A DNA stretch of 64,000 nt from Shewanella schlegeliana (GTDB taxonomy: Bacteria > Pseudomonadota > Gammaproteobacteria > Enterobacterales > Shewanellaceae): assembly GCF_016765635.1 (NCBI RefSeq), contig NZ_JAESVD010000012.1, positions 109,732 through 173,731 on the forward strand. Direction: 5' to 3'. The position numbers and the translations under genes are program-made. Numbering within the stretch: the stretch's first letter is position 1; every line of letters begins with the position of its first letter. Positions 7,760 through 17,554 of this stretch are shown here, in pieces. The notes beneath the pieces were generated by a model that worked only from the letters and a program-made list of their open reading frames with translations, was not told where the DNA came from and did not search any database.

Positions 7760-10111
7760 CTACCTTTGATGTTTAGGCGTAGTGCCCCAAGCATTTTTCT
7801 TTGGGGGACGCTTACCTGTTGGCTTAGCACCCGTTTTCGTACCATGGGTAGCTCTGTTTTGACCTGACTTGCCTTGACCCGCTTTATTCTGGCCAGCTCC
7901 ACCCGCTTTATTGCCACCAGTCTTATTTTGACCTGATTTGTTCTGACCCGACTTACTCTGGCCTGATTTGCGCTCGTCAAACTGATCCCCAGAGAAGCGA
8001 GTAAACGCCTTCTTGCCTTTGCTATCATCTTTGCCGCTCGTCTTCTTAGCTCTGTTCGCCTCACGCTCTTGACGTGTCTCTACAGGGACTAAGCAATTTG
8101 GGCCATTACCAATCAGCTTCTCCTTACCCATCGCAATCAAGGCTTCGCGGATCAATGGCCAGCCAGCTGGGTCATGATAACGCAGTAACGCCTTATGTAG
8201 CTTACGCTGGCGGCCCTTCTTCGGTACTGAGACCTGTTCACTATTATGCTTCACGTTTTTAAGCGAGTTCAGCTCAGTGTGATAAATCGTTGTTGCGTTT
8301 GCCATAGGTGACGGATAGAAGTTTTGCACCTGATCTAGCTTAAACTTCTCACTCTTGAGCCATAAGGCCAGATTCACCATATCTTCATTAGTGGTACCTG
8401 GATGCGCCGAGATAAAGTAAGGGATCAGATACTGCTTCTTACCCGCCTCTAATGAGTACTTATCGAAAAGCGCTTTAAACTTATCGTAAGTGCCCATTCC
8501 CGGCTTCATCATCTTGCTCAGCGGCCCCTCTTCGGTATGCTCTGGAGCAATCTTCAGGTAACCACCCACATGATGAGTCGCCAGTTCTTTTACGTAGCGT
8601 GGATCTTCGGTGGCTAAGTCATAACGAACACCGGAGGCGATTAATACCTTCTTAATGCCTGGAATATCACGGGCGGCGCGATACAGGTCGATTGTCGCCT
8701 GATGGTCGGTATCTAAGTGACCACAGATCGATGGGTAGATACAAGATAGACGACGGCAGGTACTCTCGGCCTTAACGCTAGTACAACCCAAGTGATACAT
8801 GTTTGCCGTTGGGCCGCCAAGATCCGAGATAACCCCGGTAAAGCCCGGTACCTTATCTTGAATATCTTTGATCTCTTTAACGATAGAGTCTTGTGAACGG
8901 CTCTGGATTATCCGCCCCTCATGTTCGGTGATCGAACAAAATGAGCAACCACCAAAACAACCACGCATGATATTGATCGAGGTCTTAATCATATCGTAGG
9001 CCGGGATCTTCTCCTTGCCATAGGAGGGATGCGGCACACGCTGGTATGCCAGATCGAATACGCCGTCCATCTCATCGGTATTCAGTGGCCAAGCAGGTGG
9101 ATTGACCCAAACCGCGCGTTCGGCGTGCTTTTGAAATAGCGCTCGCGCACAACCCGGGTTTTGCTCTTGATGCAAAATACGCGAGGCGTGGGCATACAGG
9201 TATTTGTCCTCTAAAACCTTTTCATAGCTTGGCAACATGACATAGGTCTTCTCCCAAGGCTTAGGTCTTGGAGGCTGGACGCTGATCGCCTTAGGCGCAT
9301 CATTGTCGAAGATCTTCTTATCCGTCGGCCCTGATAGGTTTTTACAACCCACATCATCGGCTCCATACGGATTAGGAATAGGGTCAATCTTATGTAACTG
9401 ATCCAGCTTGCGTGAATCCACGCCCTTCCATTCAGGTAGAGGCTCGTTACGAATAACCGCTGTGCCGCGAATATCGTGCAGCTGTGATATCGGCTCGCCA
9501 GCCGCTAAACGGTGAGAAAACTCCACCAAAGGACGCTCGGCGTTACCGTAGATTAAGATATCGGCTTTAGCGTCTAAAACTACACTGCGGCGGACTTTAT
9601 CGGACCAATAATCGTAGTGGGCGATACGGCGCAGGCTTGCTTCGATACCACCAATGACTACAGGCACTTGCTTAAACGCTTCTTTACAGCGTTGAGTGTA
9701 GACTGTTACTGCACGATCGGGACGCTTACCGCCAATATTCCCCGCAGTATAGGCATCATCATGACGCATACGACGCTCGGCCGTATAGCGGTTGATCATC
9801 GAGTCCATGTTACCCGCAGTCACACCAAAATAGAGGTTAGGCTTACCTAACTTCATAAAGTCTTCTTTGTTAGACCAATCTGGCTGGGAAATAATCCCCA
9901 CTCTAAAGCCTTGAGCTTCGAGCATACGGCCAATTACAGCCATACCAAAACTTGGATGATCCACGTAGGCATCGCCCGTTACGATGATGATATCGCAACT
10001 ATCCCAACCTAACTTTGCCATCTCTTTGCGAGACATTGGCAAAAATGGCGCAGGCTTTTTCAGCTCTGAGCGATACTTTGGAAAGGTAAATAAGGTGGAT
10101 TCTACTTGCAT
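7760..10111 (-). CDS. ygiQ: YgiQ-family radical SAM protein
   Basis: A 783-residue UPF0313/YgiQ protein. The N-terminal third (about 1-370) resembles a cobalamin-binding-like domain. It is followed by the radical SAM core with the [4Fe-4S] motif CFGGCSFC near residue 388 and a C-terminal extension near 560-690. The substrate of the family is not established. The last 80 or so residues are a lysine/glycine/glutamine-rich, probably disordered tail made of KSGQN-like five-residue repeats ending in RPPKKNAWGTTP. This gives a run of short imperfect repeats in the DNA at about 7870-7975. No strong ribosome-binding site is seen before the ATG. Confidence 0.93.
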   Translation of the reverse strand: MQVESTLFTFPKYRSELKKPAPFLPMSRKEMAKLGWDSCDIIIVTGDAYVDHPSFGMAVIGRMLEAQGFRVGIISQPDWSNKEDFMKLGKPNLYFGVTAGNMDSMINRYTAERRMRHDDAYTAGNIGGKRPDRAVTVYTQRCKEAFKQVPVVIGGIEASLRRIAHYDYWSDKVRRSVVLDAKADILIYGNAERPLVEFSHRLAAGEPISQLHDIRGTAVIRNEPLPEWKGVDSRKLDQLHKIDPIPNPYGADDVGCKNLSGPTDKKIFDNDAPKAISVQPPRPKPWEKTYVMLPSYEKVLEDKYLYAHASRILHQEQNPGCARALFQKHAERAVWVNPPAWPLNTDEMDGVFDLAYQRVPHPSYGKEKIPAYDMIKTSINIMRGCFGGCSFCSITEHEGRIIQSRSQDSIVKEIKDIQDKVPGFTGVISDLGGPTANMYHLGCTSVKAESTCRRLSCIYPSICGHLDTDHQATIDLYRAARDIPGIKKVLIASGVRYDLATEDPRYVKELATHHVGGYLKIAPEHTEEGPLSKMMKPGMGTYDKFKALFDKYSLEAGKKQYLIPYFISAHPGTTNEDMVNLALWLKSEKFKLDQVQNFYPSPMANATTIYHTELNSLKNVKHNSEQVSVPKKGRQRKLHKALLRYHDPAGWPLIREALIAMGKEKLIGNGPNCLVPVETRQEREANRAKKTSGKDDSKGKKAFTRFSGDQFDERKSGQSKSGQNKSGQNKTGGNKAGGAGQNKAGQGKSGQNRATHGTKTGAKPTGKRPPKKNAWGTTPKHQR

Positions 10112-10217
10112 GGATTAGGCAGCCTAACTGAAATACAAAAAATTACGCAGGTTTCGCGCCCCAAGTTACTCTCACAATGGGGACACGGAGTATAACAGGC
10201 AACGCCTGCTAGGTGTG

Positions 10218-10251
10218 ACTAAAAAAGCATCAAATTAAGGCTTTTTTTAGT
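10218..10251 (-). terminator. Probable terminator of the MAPEG gene
   Basis: The inverted arms ACTAAAAAAGC and GCTTTTTTTAGT enclose an 11-base AT-rich loop, with T-runs on either strand. It lies downstream of the minus-strand MAPEG gene and upstream of ygiQ. The stem is A/T-rich and thus weak. Confidence 0.4.
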
Positions 10252-10306
10252 ATAGCGACCTATCCCCTAACTTGGCTGTGGGTATTATGCCACTGGGATT
10301 TAGCGG

Positions 10307-10705
10307 TTAAAGGTGAGCCACAAAAGCGAATAAGTTAATTGCCACCAGCCCAATAATCACCGCCCACGTCATTAACACGCCCCAAAATCGAGCAAAGTGG
10401 TAACCACCTCTCCCTAGAGTCAAACCAATGGCATGCATTAATCTCGACACAAGCCACACAGTACCAAATAGGTGCAAGACTGATGCCTTGGTACCATTAG
10501 CCTCGGCGAGCACCAGCAGCAATAAGGTGATAGGGGCATTTTCTAAGAAATTAGCATGTACTCTCTGTGCCAGCAGCAAGGCATCATTACCCGCACTGCC
10601 TATACCGATTTTATGTAAACGTCTTAGCTTTATCACCCTATAAGCCAATACCACCATGATTAATGCACTAAGGCTGACATACAGCCCAGATATTAAAAGC
10701 GACAT
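10307..10705 (-). CDS. MAPEG-family membrane protein
   Basis: A protein of about 132 residues with four predicted membrane helices (near 3-22, 58-78, 84-100 and 110-130). It has the MAPEG-type pattern RVHANFLENAPITLLLL near residues 45-65. MAPEG proteins are membrane-associated proteins of eicosanoid and glutathione metabolism; bacterial members are mostly uncharacterised. A longer frame starts at 10741, but the ATG at 10705 is preceded by GGGAGG at good spacing and gives a sensible first helix, so it is preferred. The gene stands alone between ygiQ and a divergent exporter gene. Confidence 0.82.
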   Translation of the reverse strand: MSLLISGLYVSLSALIMVVLAYRVIKLRRLHKIGIGSAGNDALLLAQRVHANFLENAPITLLLLVLAEANGTKASVLHLFGTVWLVSRLMHAIGLTLGRGGYHFARFWGVLMTWAVIIGLVAINLFAFVAHL

Positions 10706-10916
10706 TTGCCTCCCTATTCTATAGACACAAAACCACAGCATTACAATTACAGAACATTATGTAAATAAATGGCAACTTTTTTAGCTCAAATAGGTTAAGA
10801 TGCGCTCGTCAAAATATGGCAACTGAACTTCTGCGCCGAACAACCGATAAAAATAATAATAAGCAGTTGTTTAATCTAGTAAATCATCCTGAAGTCACCT
10901 ATAGCGAAGTAAGATA

Positions 10917-12137
10917 GTGGATAATCAAGAGTTTTTAGAAAAGCGCCGTTTCATCATCAGGCTTGGTAAGGCACTGCATAAATTTGGCACGCCAGCCTAC
11001 CGCCTAGAAGCCCACCTGCAAGGTGTCTCCAATGTACTTGGCATTGAAGGGTACTTCTTGATCTCGCCTACGGCGATGACCTTTGTGCTGCAACACGATG
11101 AAGACCAAGAGTATAATCATGTCGCCCGCGTAAAACCCGGCGAGCTAGATCTTGGCTCACTGGCCCGTACCGATGAGCTGGTCGAAGAACTGATGTCGGG
11201 TCAGCGAACCTTAAGCGAGGCACTTGAGCGTCTTGAAGAGATCTCTAATAAACCGAACCCTTACGGCACCAAACTGACGCTACTGGCCTTTGGGATCTCG
11301 GCTGGCGCCTTCGCTATGTTGATGGGCACCAGCTGGAATGATGTATTTTGGTCCGCCATGTTAGGTTTGATGGTTTACGGATTAGTTTTTAGTGCCGAGC
11401 GCTCAAAATCGATGGCAGAGATGTTAGAGCCCCTTGCCGCAATCCTCTGTGCGATTGCGGCCTTTGCTATTGCATGCATCGATCCCTCGGTGAATATTCC
11501 CGTCGTGATCCTGTCAGGTATTATTATCTTTATTCCGGGCCTCGCCCTCACTTTAGGACTCGCAGAGCTTGCAGCCCGCGATCTTATCTCTGGCACCGCG
11601 AGGGTCATGGATGCCTTCATGCTACTATTTAAGCTCTATTTTGGGGTGATCTTAGGCATGGCCATCGGTAAAGCACTATTTGGTGAAACCACTTATATTC
11701 CCCCTGAAGCACTACCTCAATGGGCAGTGTTTATCTCCGTACCTATTCTATCCACAGCCTTAGTCATCATCTTCAAGGCTCGTATGAAAGACTCCCCCTG
11801 GGGCATATTGGCGGGAACCGTGGCCTTCTTCTCTGCGATGTTAGGCGGACTCTATTTTGGCGAGTCTCTCGGGATCTTCTTCGGTGCCTTAGCGGTAGGG
11901 ATTTACTCAAACCTCTTTGCTCGCTGGATGAAAGCCCCCGCCTCTATCGCGCTACTACAAGGTATCGTCATCTTGGTGCCGGGCAGTAAAACCTATATCG
12001 GCCTGAACACCTTAATTCTCGGCGAAACCATTTTTAATCAGTCACACCTTGGTATACAGATTTTCTTAATCTTTATGTCAATTATTGCAGGCTTAATTTT
12101 TGCTAACGTTGCCGTTCCACCAAGGCGTACCTTGTAG
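10917..12137 (+). CDS. Threonine/serine exporter ThrE-family protein
   Basis: A 406-residue protein combining a soluble N-terminal region (about 1-115, including LGKALHKFGTPAYRLE and SPTAMTF) with about ten membrane helices. This matches the fused DUF1212/DUF3815 architecture of ThrE, the Corynebacterium threonine and serine exporter. The start is GTG, chosen because the conserved N-terminal FGTPAYRLE block begins soon after. The Shine-Dalgarno is weak (GAAGTAAG). The gene appears monocistronic, with a clear terminator just after it. Substrate specificity is inferred from the family only. Confidence 0.85.
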   Translation: MDNQEFLEKRRFIIRLGKALHKFGTPAYRLEAHLQGVSNVLGIEGYFLISPTAMTFVLQHDEDQEYNHVARVKPGELDLGSLARTDELVEELMSGQRTLSEALERLEEISNKPNPYGTKLTLLAFGISAGAFAMLMGTSWNDVFWSAMLGLMVYGLVFSAERSKSMAEMLEPLAAILCAIAAFAIACIDPSVNIPVVILSGIIIFIPGLALTLGLAELAARDLISGTARVMDAFMLLFKLYFGVILGMAIGKALFGETTYIPPEALPQWAVFISVPILSTALVIIFKARMKDSPWGILAGTVAFFSAMLGGLYFGESLGIFFGALAVGIYSNLFARWMKAPASIALLQGIVILVPGSKTYIGLNTLILGETIFNQSHLGIQIFLIFMSIIAGLIFANVAVPPRRTL

Positions 12138-12157
12138 GAATTAGCGGGTCTTAACGA

Positions 12158-12190
12158 TAAAAAAGAGCGCTGAATTGCGCTCTTTTTTTT
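12158..12190 (+). terminator. Intrinsic terminator after the ThrE-family gene
   Basis: A perfect stem AAAGAGCGC / GCGCTCTTT with a 6-base loop is followed by a run of T. It sits 20 bases after the stop codon. Confidence 0.85.
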
Positions 12191-12307
12191 GCAACTGCAT
12201 CAATCTCTATCAAACTAAATCAGCCCCTTATTACTTGACTAATCTACACTTAGCATCTGTTATTAGTTATGCCAGCTTTCGATTCTAGCCAAGGAGGACT
12301 TCAATCT

Positions 12308-13954
12308 ATGGGAAGGGTGTGCAGCCTAGCATTAGCGATCTTTTTTAGCATCCAATCGGGTGTCGCTTCGGCTGAAAACAAAAGCAAAATAACGGATAAC
12401 AAACGCCCTGAAGATTATGAACAGAAAAAGCAAACCAAGAATATTGTTATCAAGAGTAACGATATCTTCGATCTATCCGACCCTGAAACCTTCTTTATTC
12501 ACCGCTGGGCCAATTACCTGCATATCAATACACGCGACTTAGTGATCCGCGATAAACTCAGCTTCTCAGAGGGTGATAAGATCAGTCAGAAAGACCTTGA
12601 TGAAGCGCAGCGTATTTTACGTTCCCAAGCCTACATCCGCGATGCAAGAGTCACATTCTCTCAGCCCGCAGCCGATGCAGATCTTGCCGATGAAGGTGAA
12701 AATATACTGGTCGAAACCTGGGACAACTGGTCACTACTTCCCACTTTTAGTGCTAGTCATAGCGGCGGAGAAAGTAAGTTTTCTGTCGGCCTCAAAGAGG
12801 ATAACTTACTCGGCTACGGTATCCGTACCCGTGTAAAGTACCAATCAAATGAAGAAAGAACTGGCTACCTTTTTGCGGTAGAGACACCAATCAACTTCAT
12901 CAAACACGCTACCATCGCCGCTAGCTTTTACGACAACAGTGATGGTCAGGCTAAGTATGTTTATTTCGAGAAACCTTTCTACAACCTAGACGGCAAGTAT
13001 ATGTATTCCGCCGAGTACTTAGACGATTTCCGTATCGATACCCTCAAACAAAACGGTCAAGATATTAATGAGTTTGAGCATGCTGTGACCTATAATAATG
13101 CCCGTTTCGGTTGGCTAATAGAGCGTGACAGTAAACAGCTCTCTCGAGTTATCACCGGGCTCACCCAAGACCGTCACGAATTTGCTCATATCGATAGCTA
13201 CCCGAGTTCAGAGCTCCCACAGGATAGAGATTTTCTTTACCCTTGGATTGCCTATCAATATCTGCAGGATGACTTTGAGGTGCTAAACAATGTGCACCTG
13301 ATTAATAATAACGAGGACTTTAACTTAGGTTGGCAGCACTACTTTAAGTTAGGTATCGAAACTCGGGATCTCAATAACAGCTCGCCTATAGGCTATCACT
13401 TAGACTGGCAATCGAGTCGCGGCTATCAAGGGGATGACCAACTGATTCTATTAGCAATGGATGCTAAAGGCGTGTTTGCCACCAGCCAAAATGATTTCTA
13501 TCAAGTTAATCTTGCTGCAGAGTATTTCTACCATATCACTCCCAAATGGACCGCCTATTCAAAGCTCAGACTCAGCACCTCTCAAAATAACTACTTGGAC
13601 AAGCCCTTCGCCTTAGGTGATGAAACGGGAATTCGAGGCTACCCAAATGACTATCAGTATGGCGATCACCAATGGGCTTTTACCGCCGAACTTCGTAACT
13701 ACCCTAATATCAATCTGTATCAGCTAGCAGAACTCGGCTGGGCGATCTTTACCGACGTGGGTCATGCATTTGGCGGCTCCGATGAAAACAATGCCGTGTC
13801 TTCACCTATTGGTAGCCTCGGCATTGGTGCTCGAATTTATTCATCGAAATCGAGCTATGGTAATGTCGCCCATATCGATTTAAGTGTGCCTTATACCAGT
13901 GGGCCGGAAGTTAACAGCTGGGAGTGGCGTTTTCAGGTGAAAAGTCACTTCTAA
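12308..13954 (+). CDS. Omp85/BamA-TamA-like outer-membrane protein
   Basis: A protein of about 548 residues with a signal peptide (ending about SGVASA), a POTRA-like segment (about 75-130: KLSFSEGDKISQKDLDEAQR...YIRDARVTF) and a C-terminal beta-barrel. The barrel carries the Omp85 IRGYP motif (an (I/V)RG(F/Y)-type lid-lock motif) near residue 440 and ends in FQVKSHF. It is shorter than BamA (about 800 residues) and seems to hold one or two POTRA domains. An upstream ATG at 12269 is in frame, but AAGGAGG at 12291-12297 points to 12308, where the signal peptide begins. The function is unknown; it may be a surface antigen or an export pore. It sits alone between unrelated genes. Confidence 0.8.
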   Translation: MGRVCSLALAIFFSIQSGVASAENKSKITDNKRPEDYEQKKQTKNIVIKSNDIFDLSDPETFFIHRWANYLHINTRDLVIRDKLSFSEGDKISQKDLDEAQRILRSQAYIRDARVTFSQPAADADLADEGENILVETWDNWSLLPTFSASHSGGESKFSVGLKEDNLLGYGIRTRVKYQSNEERTGYLFAVETPINFIKHATIAASFYDNSDGQAKYVYFEKPFYNLDGKYMYSAEYLDDFRIDTLKQNGQDINEFEHAVTYNNARFGWLIERDSKQLSRVITGLTQDRHEFAHIDSYPSSELPQDRDFLYPWIAYQYLQDDFEVLNNVHLINNNEDFNLGWQHYFKLGIETRDLNNSSPIGYHLDWQSSRGYQGDDQLILLAMDAKGVFATSQNDFYQVNLAAEYFYHITPKWTAYSKLRLSTSQNNYLDKPFALGDETGIRGYPNDYQYGDHQWAFTAELRNYPNINLYQLAELGWAIFTDVGHAFGGSDENNAVSSPIGSLGIGARIYSSKSSYGNVAHIDLSVPYTSGPEVNSWEWRFQVKSHF

Positions 13955-14075
13955 ATTAAACTCTTACACAGATAAGCTGCGCTTGTATATAACGGATCCT
14001 AAACTGTGGGAAATAGAGAAAAAAGAGCCCCAAACAAATTCGAGGCTATCTCTCTAACACCACAAGCCCTTAATG

Positions 14076-14495
14076 CTATTTGTCATCATCAAAAGCTTCG
14101 ATTTTGGCCTTAATTTCATTTTTCTGCTGTTGATCTTTTAGCTTATAGATCCGCTTGATTTGTGCCTTCATCATAGGGTCATCAAGTGTCGAGACCGAAT
14201 CGAACCCAGCCTCTACTTTGCCTAGAGTCGATGTCACCAATAAACCTTGGGCAAAGTTAAGCCCGCTTAAGCCGCCACTTAAGATCAGCAGATAGCTCTG
14301 TCTAGGTCGAGAGTCCACGATAATCGAATACCTATCTACACTCTCCCAGCCATCCATACGAAAGTTATCTATCGAATTGACCTGCTCTAAATCAGGAAAG
14401 GTATACATTGCCGCGTGCTCTTTGCTCGCTTCACTCGAAGCGCAACCCGCTAAAAGCACAATAAAAAATAAAGCTACTAATTTTAGTAAACGCAT
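14076..14495 (-). CDS. DUF6491-like lipoprotein
   Basis: A 139-residue protein with a lipoprotein signal peptide and lipobox (LLAGC, Cys18), so it should be lipid-anchored. The mature part contains IDNFRMDGWESVDRYSIIVD, which resembles the small lipoprotein family DUF6491. It ends in a charged, helical tail rich in Lys and Gln. No enzymatic motif is visible. It is transcribed alone, toward the convergent Omp85-type gene. The family assignment rests on a remembered motif pattern and should be treated as tentative. Confidence 0.65.
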   Translation of the reverse strand: MRLLKLVALFFIVLLAGCASSEASKEHAAMYTFPDLEQVNSIDNFRMDGWESVDRYSIIVDSRPRQSYLLILSGGLSGLNFAQGLLVTSTLGKVEAGFDSVSTLDDPMMKAQIKRIYKLKDQQQKNEIKAKIEAFDDDK

Positions 14496-14617
14496 AAATT
14501 CATCTCCTTACAATTCTTCTTCACTGTAGCACCAATTAATGAATGCGCAAAAAATACCCAAACGAATTCAGAGTAAAACCATTAATCAAATCATAGGAGG
14601 GAAATGCTGTTCGTGAG

Positions 14618-14944
14618 CTAATGAGCGTGGCCTTGGGAGAAGTTAATCATCATCACGCCGACTGCCACTAGTGCCATCCCCATCCAAGCCGTCATATCTA
14701 AATGCTGACGGTAAAACAGCGCCGACAACAGGGTTACTGTTACAATAGCCAATCCAGCCCAAAGCGCATGCACCACACCAACTGGCATGCCTTTCATCGC
14801 TTGGCCTAAAAAGATAAATGCCGTCAGGTGCCCTAATAGAACCATTGCAGCAGGCAGGGGTTTACTAAAGCCATCGGTCGCCTTTAGTGCCACATGCGAT
14901 AAGGCTTCAGCCACCACACCCAATAAAAGAAAAATCCAGCTCAT
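14618..14944 (-). CDS. Small multidrug resistance (SMR) family transporter
   Basis: A 108-residue four-helix membrane protein of the SMR family. The conserved membrane-embedded acidic residue is present in helix 1 (VVAEALSHVALKAT, Glu13), and the family block VVHALWAGLAIV lies near residues 57-68. SMR proteins work as dual-topology dimers that swap protons for cationic drugs, guanidinium-like compounds or polyamines. It is not clear which subgroup (EmrE, SugE/Gdx) this belongs to. It stands alone, with its promoter in the 240-bp gap that also holds the formaldehyde cluster terminator. Confidence 0.85.
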   Translation of the reverse strand: MSWIFLLLGVVAEALSHVALKATDGFSKPLPAAMVLLGHLTAFIFLGQAMKGMPVGVVHALWAGLAIVTVTLLSALFYRQHLDMTAWMGMALVAVGVMMINFSQGHAH

Positions 14945-15082
14945 GCTAACGTCCTACGTCTATTTATAAGGCTGATGCCAATTGTTATTCAATGCCTTTA
15001 TTATATTCCGTTGAAATTGAATGATAATTAGCAAAAATTACAAATATCTTTTACCCGGTGGTAATAATATTCTGAGGGCTAA

Positions 15083-15112
15083 CAAAAAGCCGCCAAATTG
15101 GCGGCTTTTTAA
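15083..15112 (-). terminator. Intrinsic terminator after fghA
   Basis: The perfect stem AAAAGCCGCC / GGCGGCTTTT with a short AATT loop has T-runs on both strands. It lies about 70 bases downstream of the minus-strand fghA stop. Confidence 0.75.
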
Positions 15113-15184
15113 TAAAACTTTTGTGAGTCATCGGACTAAGCAATCTAACAAATGCCTTCACTCACTTGAAAAACTGCTTATCAG

Positions 15185-16024
15185 TTACTTGCCCAAGTAC
15201 TCAGCGTGAAAACGTAGATGGTTTTCGATAAAGCTCGAGATAAAGTAATAGCTATGATCGAAGCCTTCTTGCATATTTAGCGTGAGTGGATAGCCACTTA
15301 ACTTAGCTGCAGCCTCTAACACTTCTGGCTTTAACTGCTCAATAAGGAAGTCATCGGCTTCGCCCTGATCCACGAGTGCTGGTACAAACTCAGTCGCTTT
15401 ACGCATCAACAGGCTGGCATCGTATTCAGCCCAGGTTGTAGTATCACGGCCTAGATAAGCGGTGAACGCCTTTTTACCCCAAGGACAATTAACTGGGTTA
15501 GTAATAGGGCTAAACGCCGACACCGACTGATATGCCTGTGGGTTACGCATCGCAATTACCAGTGCACCATGCCCTCCCATAGAATGGCCTGCAATGGAGC
15601 GCTTATCACTGACAGGGAACATAGATTCAATCAGCTGTGGCAATTCATTAACCACATAGTCATACATTCTATAATGACGATTCCAAGGGGCTTGGGTGGC
15701 ATTAACATAAAAACCTGCGCCCTTACCAAGATCGTAGCCAGCATCATCGGCAACATCGTCGCCTCGAGGGCTAGTATCTGGCGCCACAATCGCGATACCA
15801 AGCTCTGCAGCCATGCGCTGTGCACCAGCTTTTTGCATGAAGTTTTCGTCGGTGCAGGTTAAACCTGATAGCCAATAAAGCACCGGAACCTTTTCACCAT
15901 TTGACGCTTGAGGCGGTAAGTAAATGGCAAACCGCATGGCGCAGTTAAGTGTCTTAGATTGATGGCTATATTGTTTATGCCAGCCACCAAAGCTCTTATT
16001 TACACTGATATTTTCAACGGTCAT
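15185..16024 (-). CDS. fghA: S-formylglutathione hydrolase
   Basis: A 279-residue esterase-D family enzyme (FghA/FrmB/YeiG). It hydrolyses S-formylglutathione to formate and glutathione, the last step of glutathione-dependent formaldehyde oxidation. The nucleophile elbow GHSMGGHGA (Ser near 147), an acidic residue near 225 (GEADDF) and a catalytic His near 257 (FDHSYYF) make up the triad. The oxyanion region reads YWLSGLTCTDENF. An AGGAGT site precedes the ATG. The gene lies 160 bp downstream of frmA and is separated from it by a hairpin terminator, so it may be transcribed partly by read-through. Confidence 0.95.
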   Translation of the reverse strand: MTVENISVNKSFGGWHKQYSHQSKTLNCAMRFAIYLPPQASNGEKVPVLYWLSGLTCTDENFMQKAGAQRMAAELGIAIVAPDTSPRGDDVADDAGYDLGKGAGFYVNATQAPWNRHYRMYDYVVNELPQLIESMFPVSDKRSIAGHSMGGHGALVIAMRNPQAYQSVSAFSPITNPVNCPWGKKAFTAYLGRDTTTWAEYDASLLMRKATEFVPALVDQGEADDFLIEQLKPEVLEAAAKLSGYPLTLNMQEGFDHSYYFISSFIENHLRFHAEYLGK

Positions 16025-16142
16025 TTAATACCGACTCCTATAATTTTTTCTCAATCTTGAAAGATTAATCTTTAAAGCCAAATTTTTAAAAGTAAGTCTT
16101 TAAACTAATTAGTCAAAACTAGTACTTCAAAATTAGGCCTTT

Positions 16143-16175
16143 AAAAACAACAAGCGCCCGAGAGCGCTTGTTGTC
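16143..16175 (-). terminator. Terminator or attenuator between frmA and fghA
   Basis: The stem AACAAGCGC / GCGCTTGTT with a 6-base loop is followed on the minus strand by a T-rich tail. It directly follows the frmA stop. Confidence 0.75.
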
Positions 16176-16187
16176 TTGAATAGCTAT

Positions 16188-17318
16188 TTACTTGTCGAAG
16201 TGAATAACAGTACGGATACTCTTACCTTCGTGCATTAAATCGAATGCTTCGTTCACTTGCTCAAGGCTCATAGTGTGAGTAATAAAATCGCTCAACTTGA
16301 ACTCACCAGCAAGGTAACGCTCAACATATTCAGGTAGCTCAGAGCGGCCTTTAACACCACCAAACGCACTACCTTTCCATACACGACCAGTTACTAGTTG
16401 GAATGGACGAGTTGAGATCTCTTGGCCTGCACCAGCAACACCAATAACGACTGACTCACCCCAACCTTTATGGCAGCACTCAAGTGCGCTACGCATTACA
16501 TGTACGTTACCGATACACTCGAATGAGTAATCAACACCGCCATCAGTTAGCTCAACAATCACATCTTGGATTGGCTTGTCGTAATCTTTAGGGTTGATGC
16601 AATCAGTTGCGCCCAGTTTACGCGCTAGGTCAAACTTGCTCTCATTGATGTCGATAGCGATGATGCGTGATGCTTTCGCCATTGCCGCGCCAATAACCGC
16701 TGACAGACCAATACCGCCCATACCGAAGATAGCAACTGTTGCGCCTTCTTCAACTTTAGCTGTGTTCATTACCGCGCCCATACCCGTTGTAACACCACAA
16801 CCTAGTAGACAGACTTCTTCAAGCGGCGCTTCAGGGTTAACCTTAGCGAGCGAGATCTCAGGTAATACTGTGTACTCAGAGAAAGTCGATGTCCCCATGT
16901 AATGGAAGATAGGCTGACCATCTTTAGAGAAACGTGTGGTGCCATCTGGCATCAAACCTTTACCTTGAGTTTCACGGATCTTCTGACAAAGGTTAGTCTT
17001 GCCAGACTTACAGAATTTACATTCGCCACACTCAGGAGTGTAAAGTGGGATCACGTGGTCACCAACTTGAACGCTAGTTACGCCTTCACCGATAGACTCA
17101 ACGATACCGCCACCTTCATGGCCAAGAATACAAGGGAAGATACCTTCTGGATCGTCACCTGAAAGCGTAAAAGCGTCGGTGTGGCATACGCCTGTCGCAA
17201 TCATCTTAACGCGCACTTCGCCTTTTTGTGGTGGCATGACATCTACGATTTCCATAGATAGTGGTTCACCAACTGCCCAAGCAACTGCGGCTTTTGATTT
17301 GATTGTTTGTGCTGTCAT
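16188..17318 (-). CDS. frmA: S-(hydroxymethyl)glutathione dehydrogenase / class III alcohol dehydrogenase
   Basis: A 376-residue zinc-dependent medium-chain dehydrogenase of class III. It oxidises S-hydroxymethylglutathione to S-formylglutathione with NAD+, and can also reduce S-nitrosoglutathione. The catalytic zinc site (GVCHTDAFTLSG, then GHEGGGIVE), the structural zinc site (CGECKFCKSGKTNLC) and the NAD-binding turn (GMGGIGLSAV) are all present. The length is typical. An AGGAAT Shine-Dalgarno precedes the ATG. It sits with gfa, fghA and an iron-type alcohol dehydrogenase, giving a full glutathione-dependent route from formaldehyde to formate. Confidence 0.96.
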   Translation of the reverse strand: MTAQTIKSKAAVAWAVGEPLSMEIVDVMPPQKGEVRVKMIATGVCHTDAFTLSGDDPEGIFPCILGHEGGGIVESIGEGVTSVQVGDHVIPLYTPECGECKFCKSGKTNLCQKIRETQGKGLMPDGTTRFSKDGQPIFHYMGTSTFSEYTVLPEISLAKVNPEAPLEEVCLLGCGVTTGMGAVMNTAKVEEGATVAIFGMGGIGLSAVIGAAMAKASRIIAIDINESKFDLARKLGATDCINPKDYDKPIQDVIVELTDGGVDYSFECIGNVHVMRSALECCHKGWGESVVIGVAGAGQEISTRPFQLVTGRVWKGSAFGGVKGRSELPEYVERYLAGEFKLSDFITHTMSLEQVNEAFDLMHEGKSIRTVIHFDK

Positions 17319-17554
17319 CTTGTATTCCTACTTTTAATAAACTTTAAAATACGGTGCTTCACCGCAGTGGGTATGGCAAAGATTATAACTACCTGTTCAA
17401 CATTGATAATCCCATCAATTGGTAATTTACCTTTACCATACGGTAATAATCTTTTAGAAAACGATCCCATTTACTACAGAAGCCTTCTTAGTGTTCAAAC
17501 TAGGCTCTAGCCAAACTCCAATAGCGACTTAACTTCCGTTTTTTAGCTAAAAAT

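Noticed and set aside
7744..8064. A 106-codon frame overlapping the ygiQ 3' end
   Set aside because: It is a basic, low-complexity shadow of the repeated KSGQN tail in another frame.
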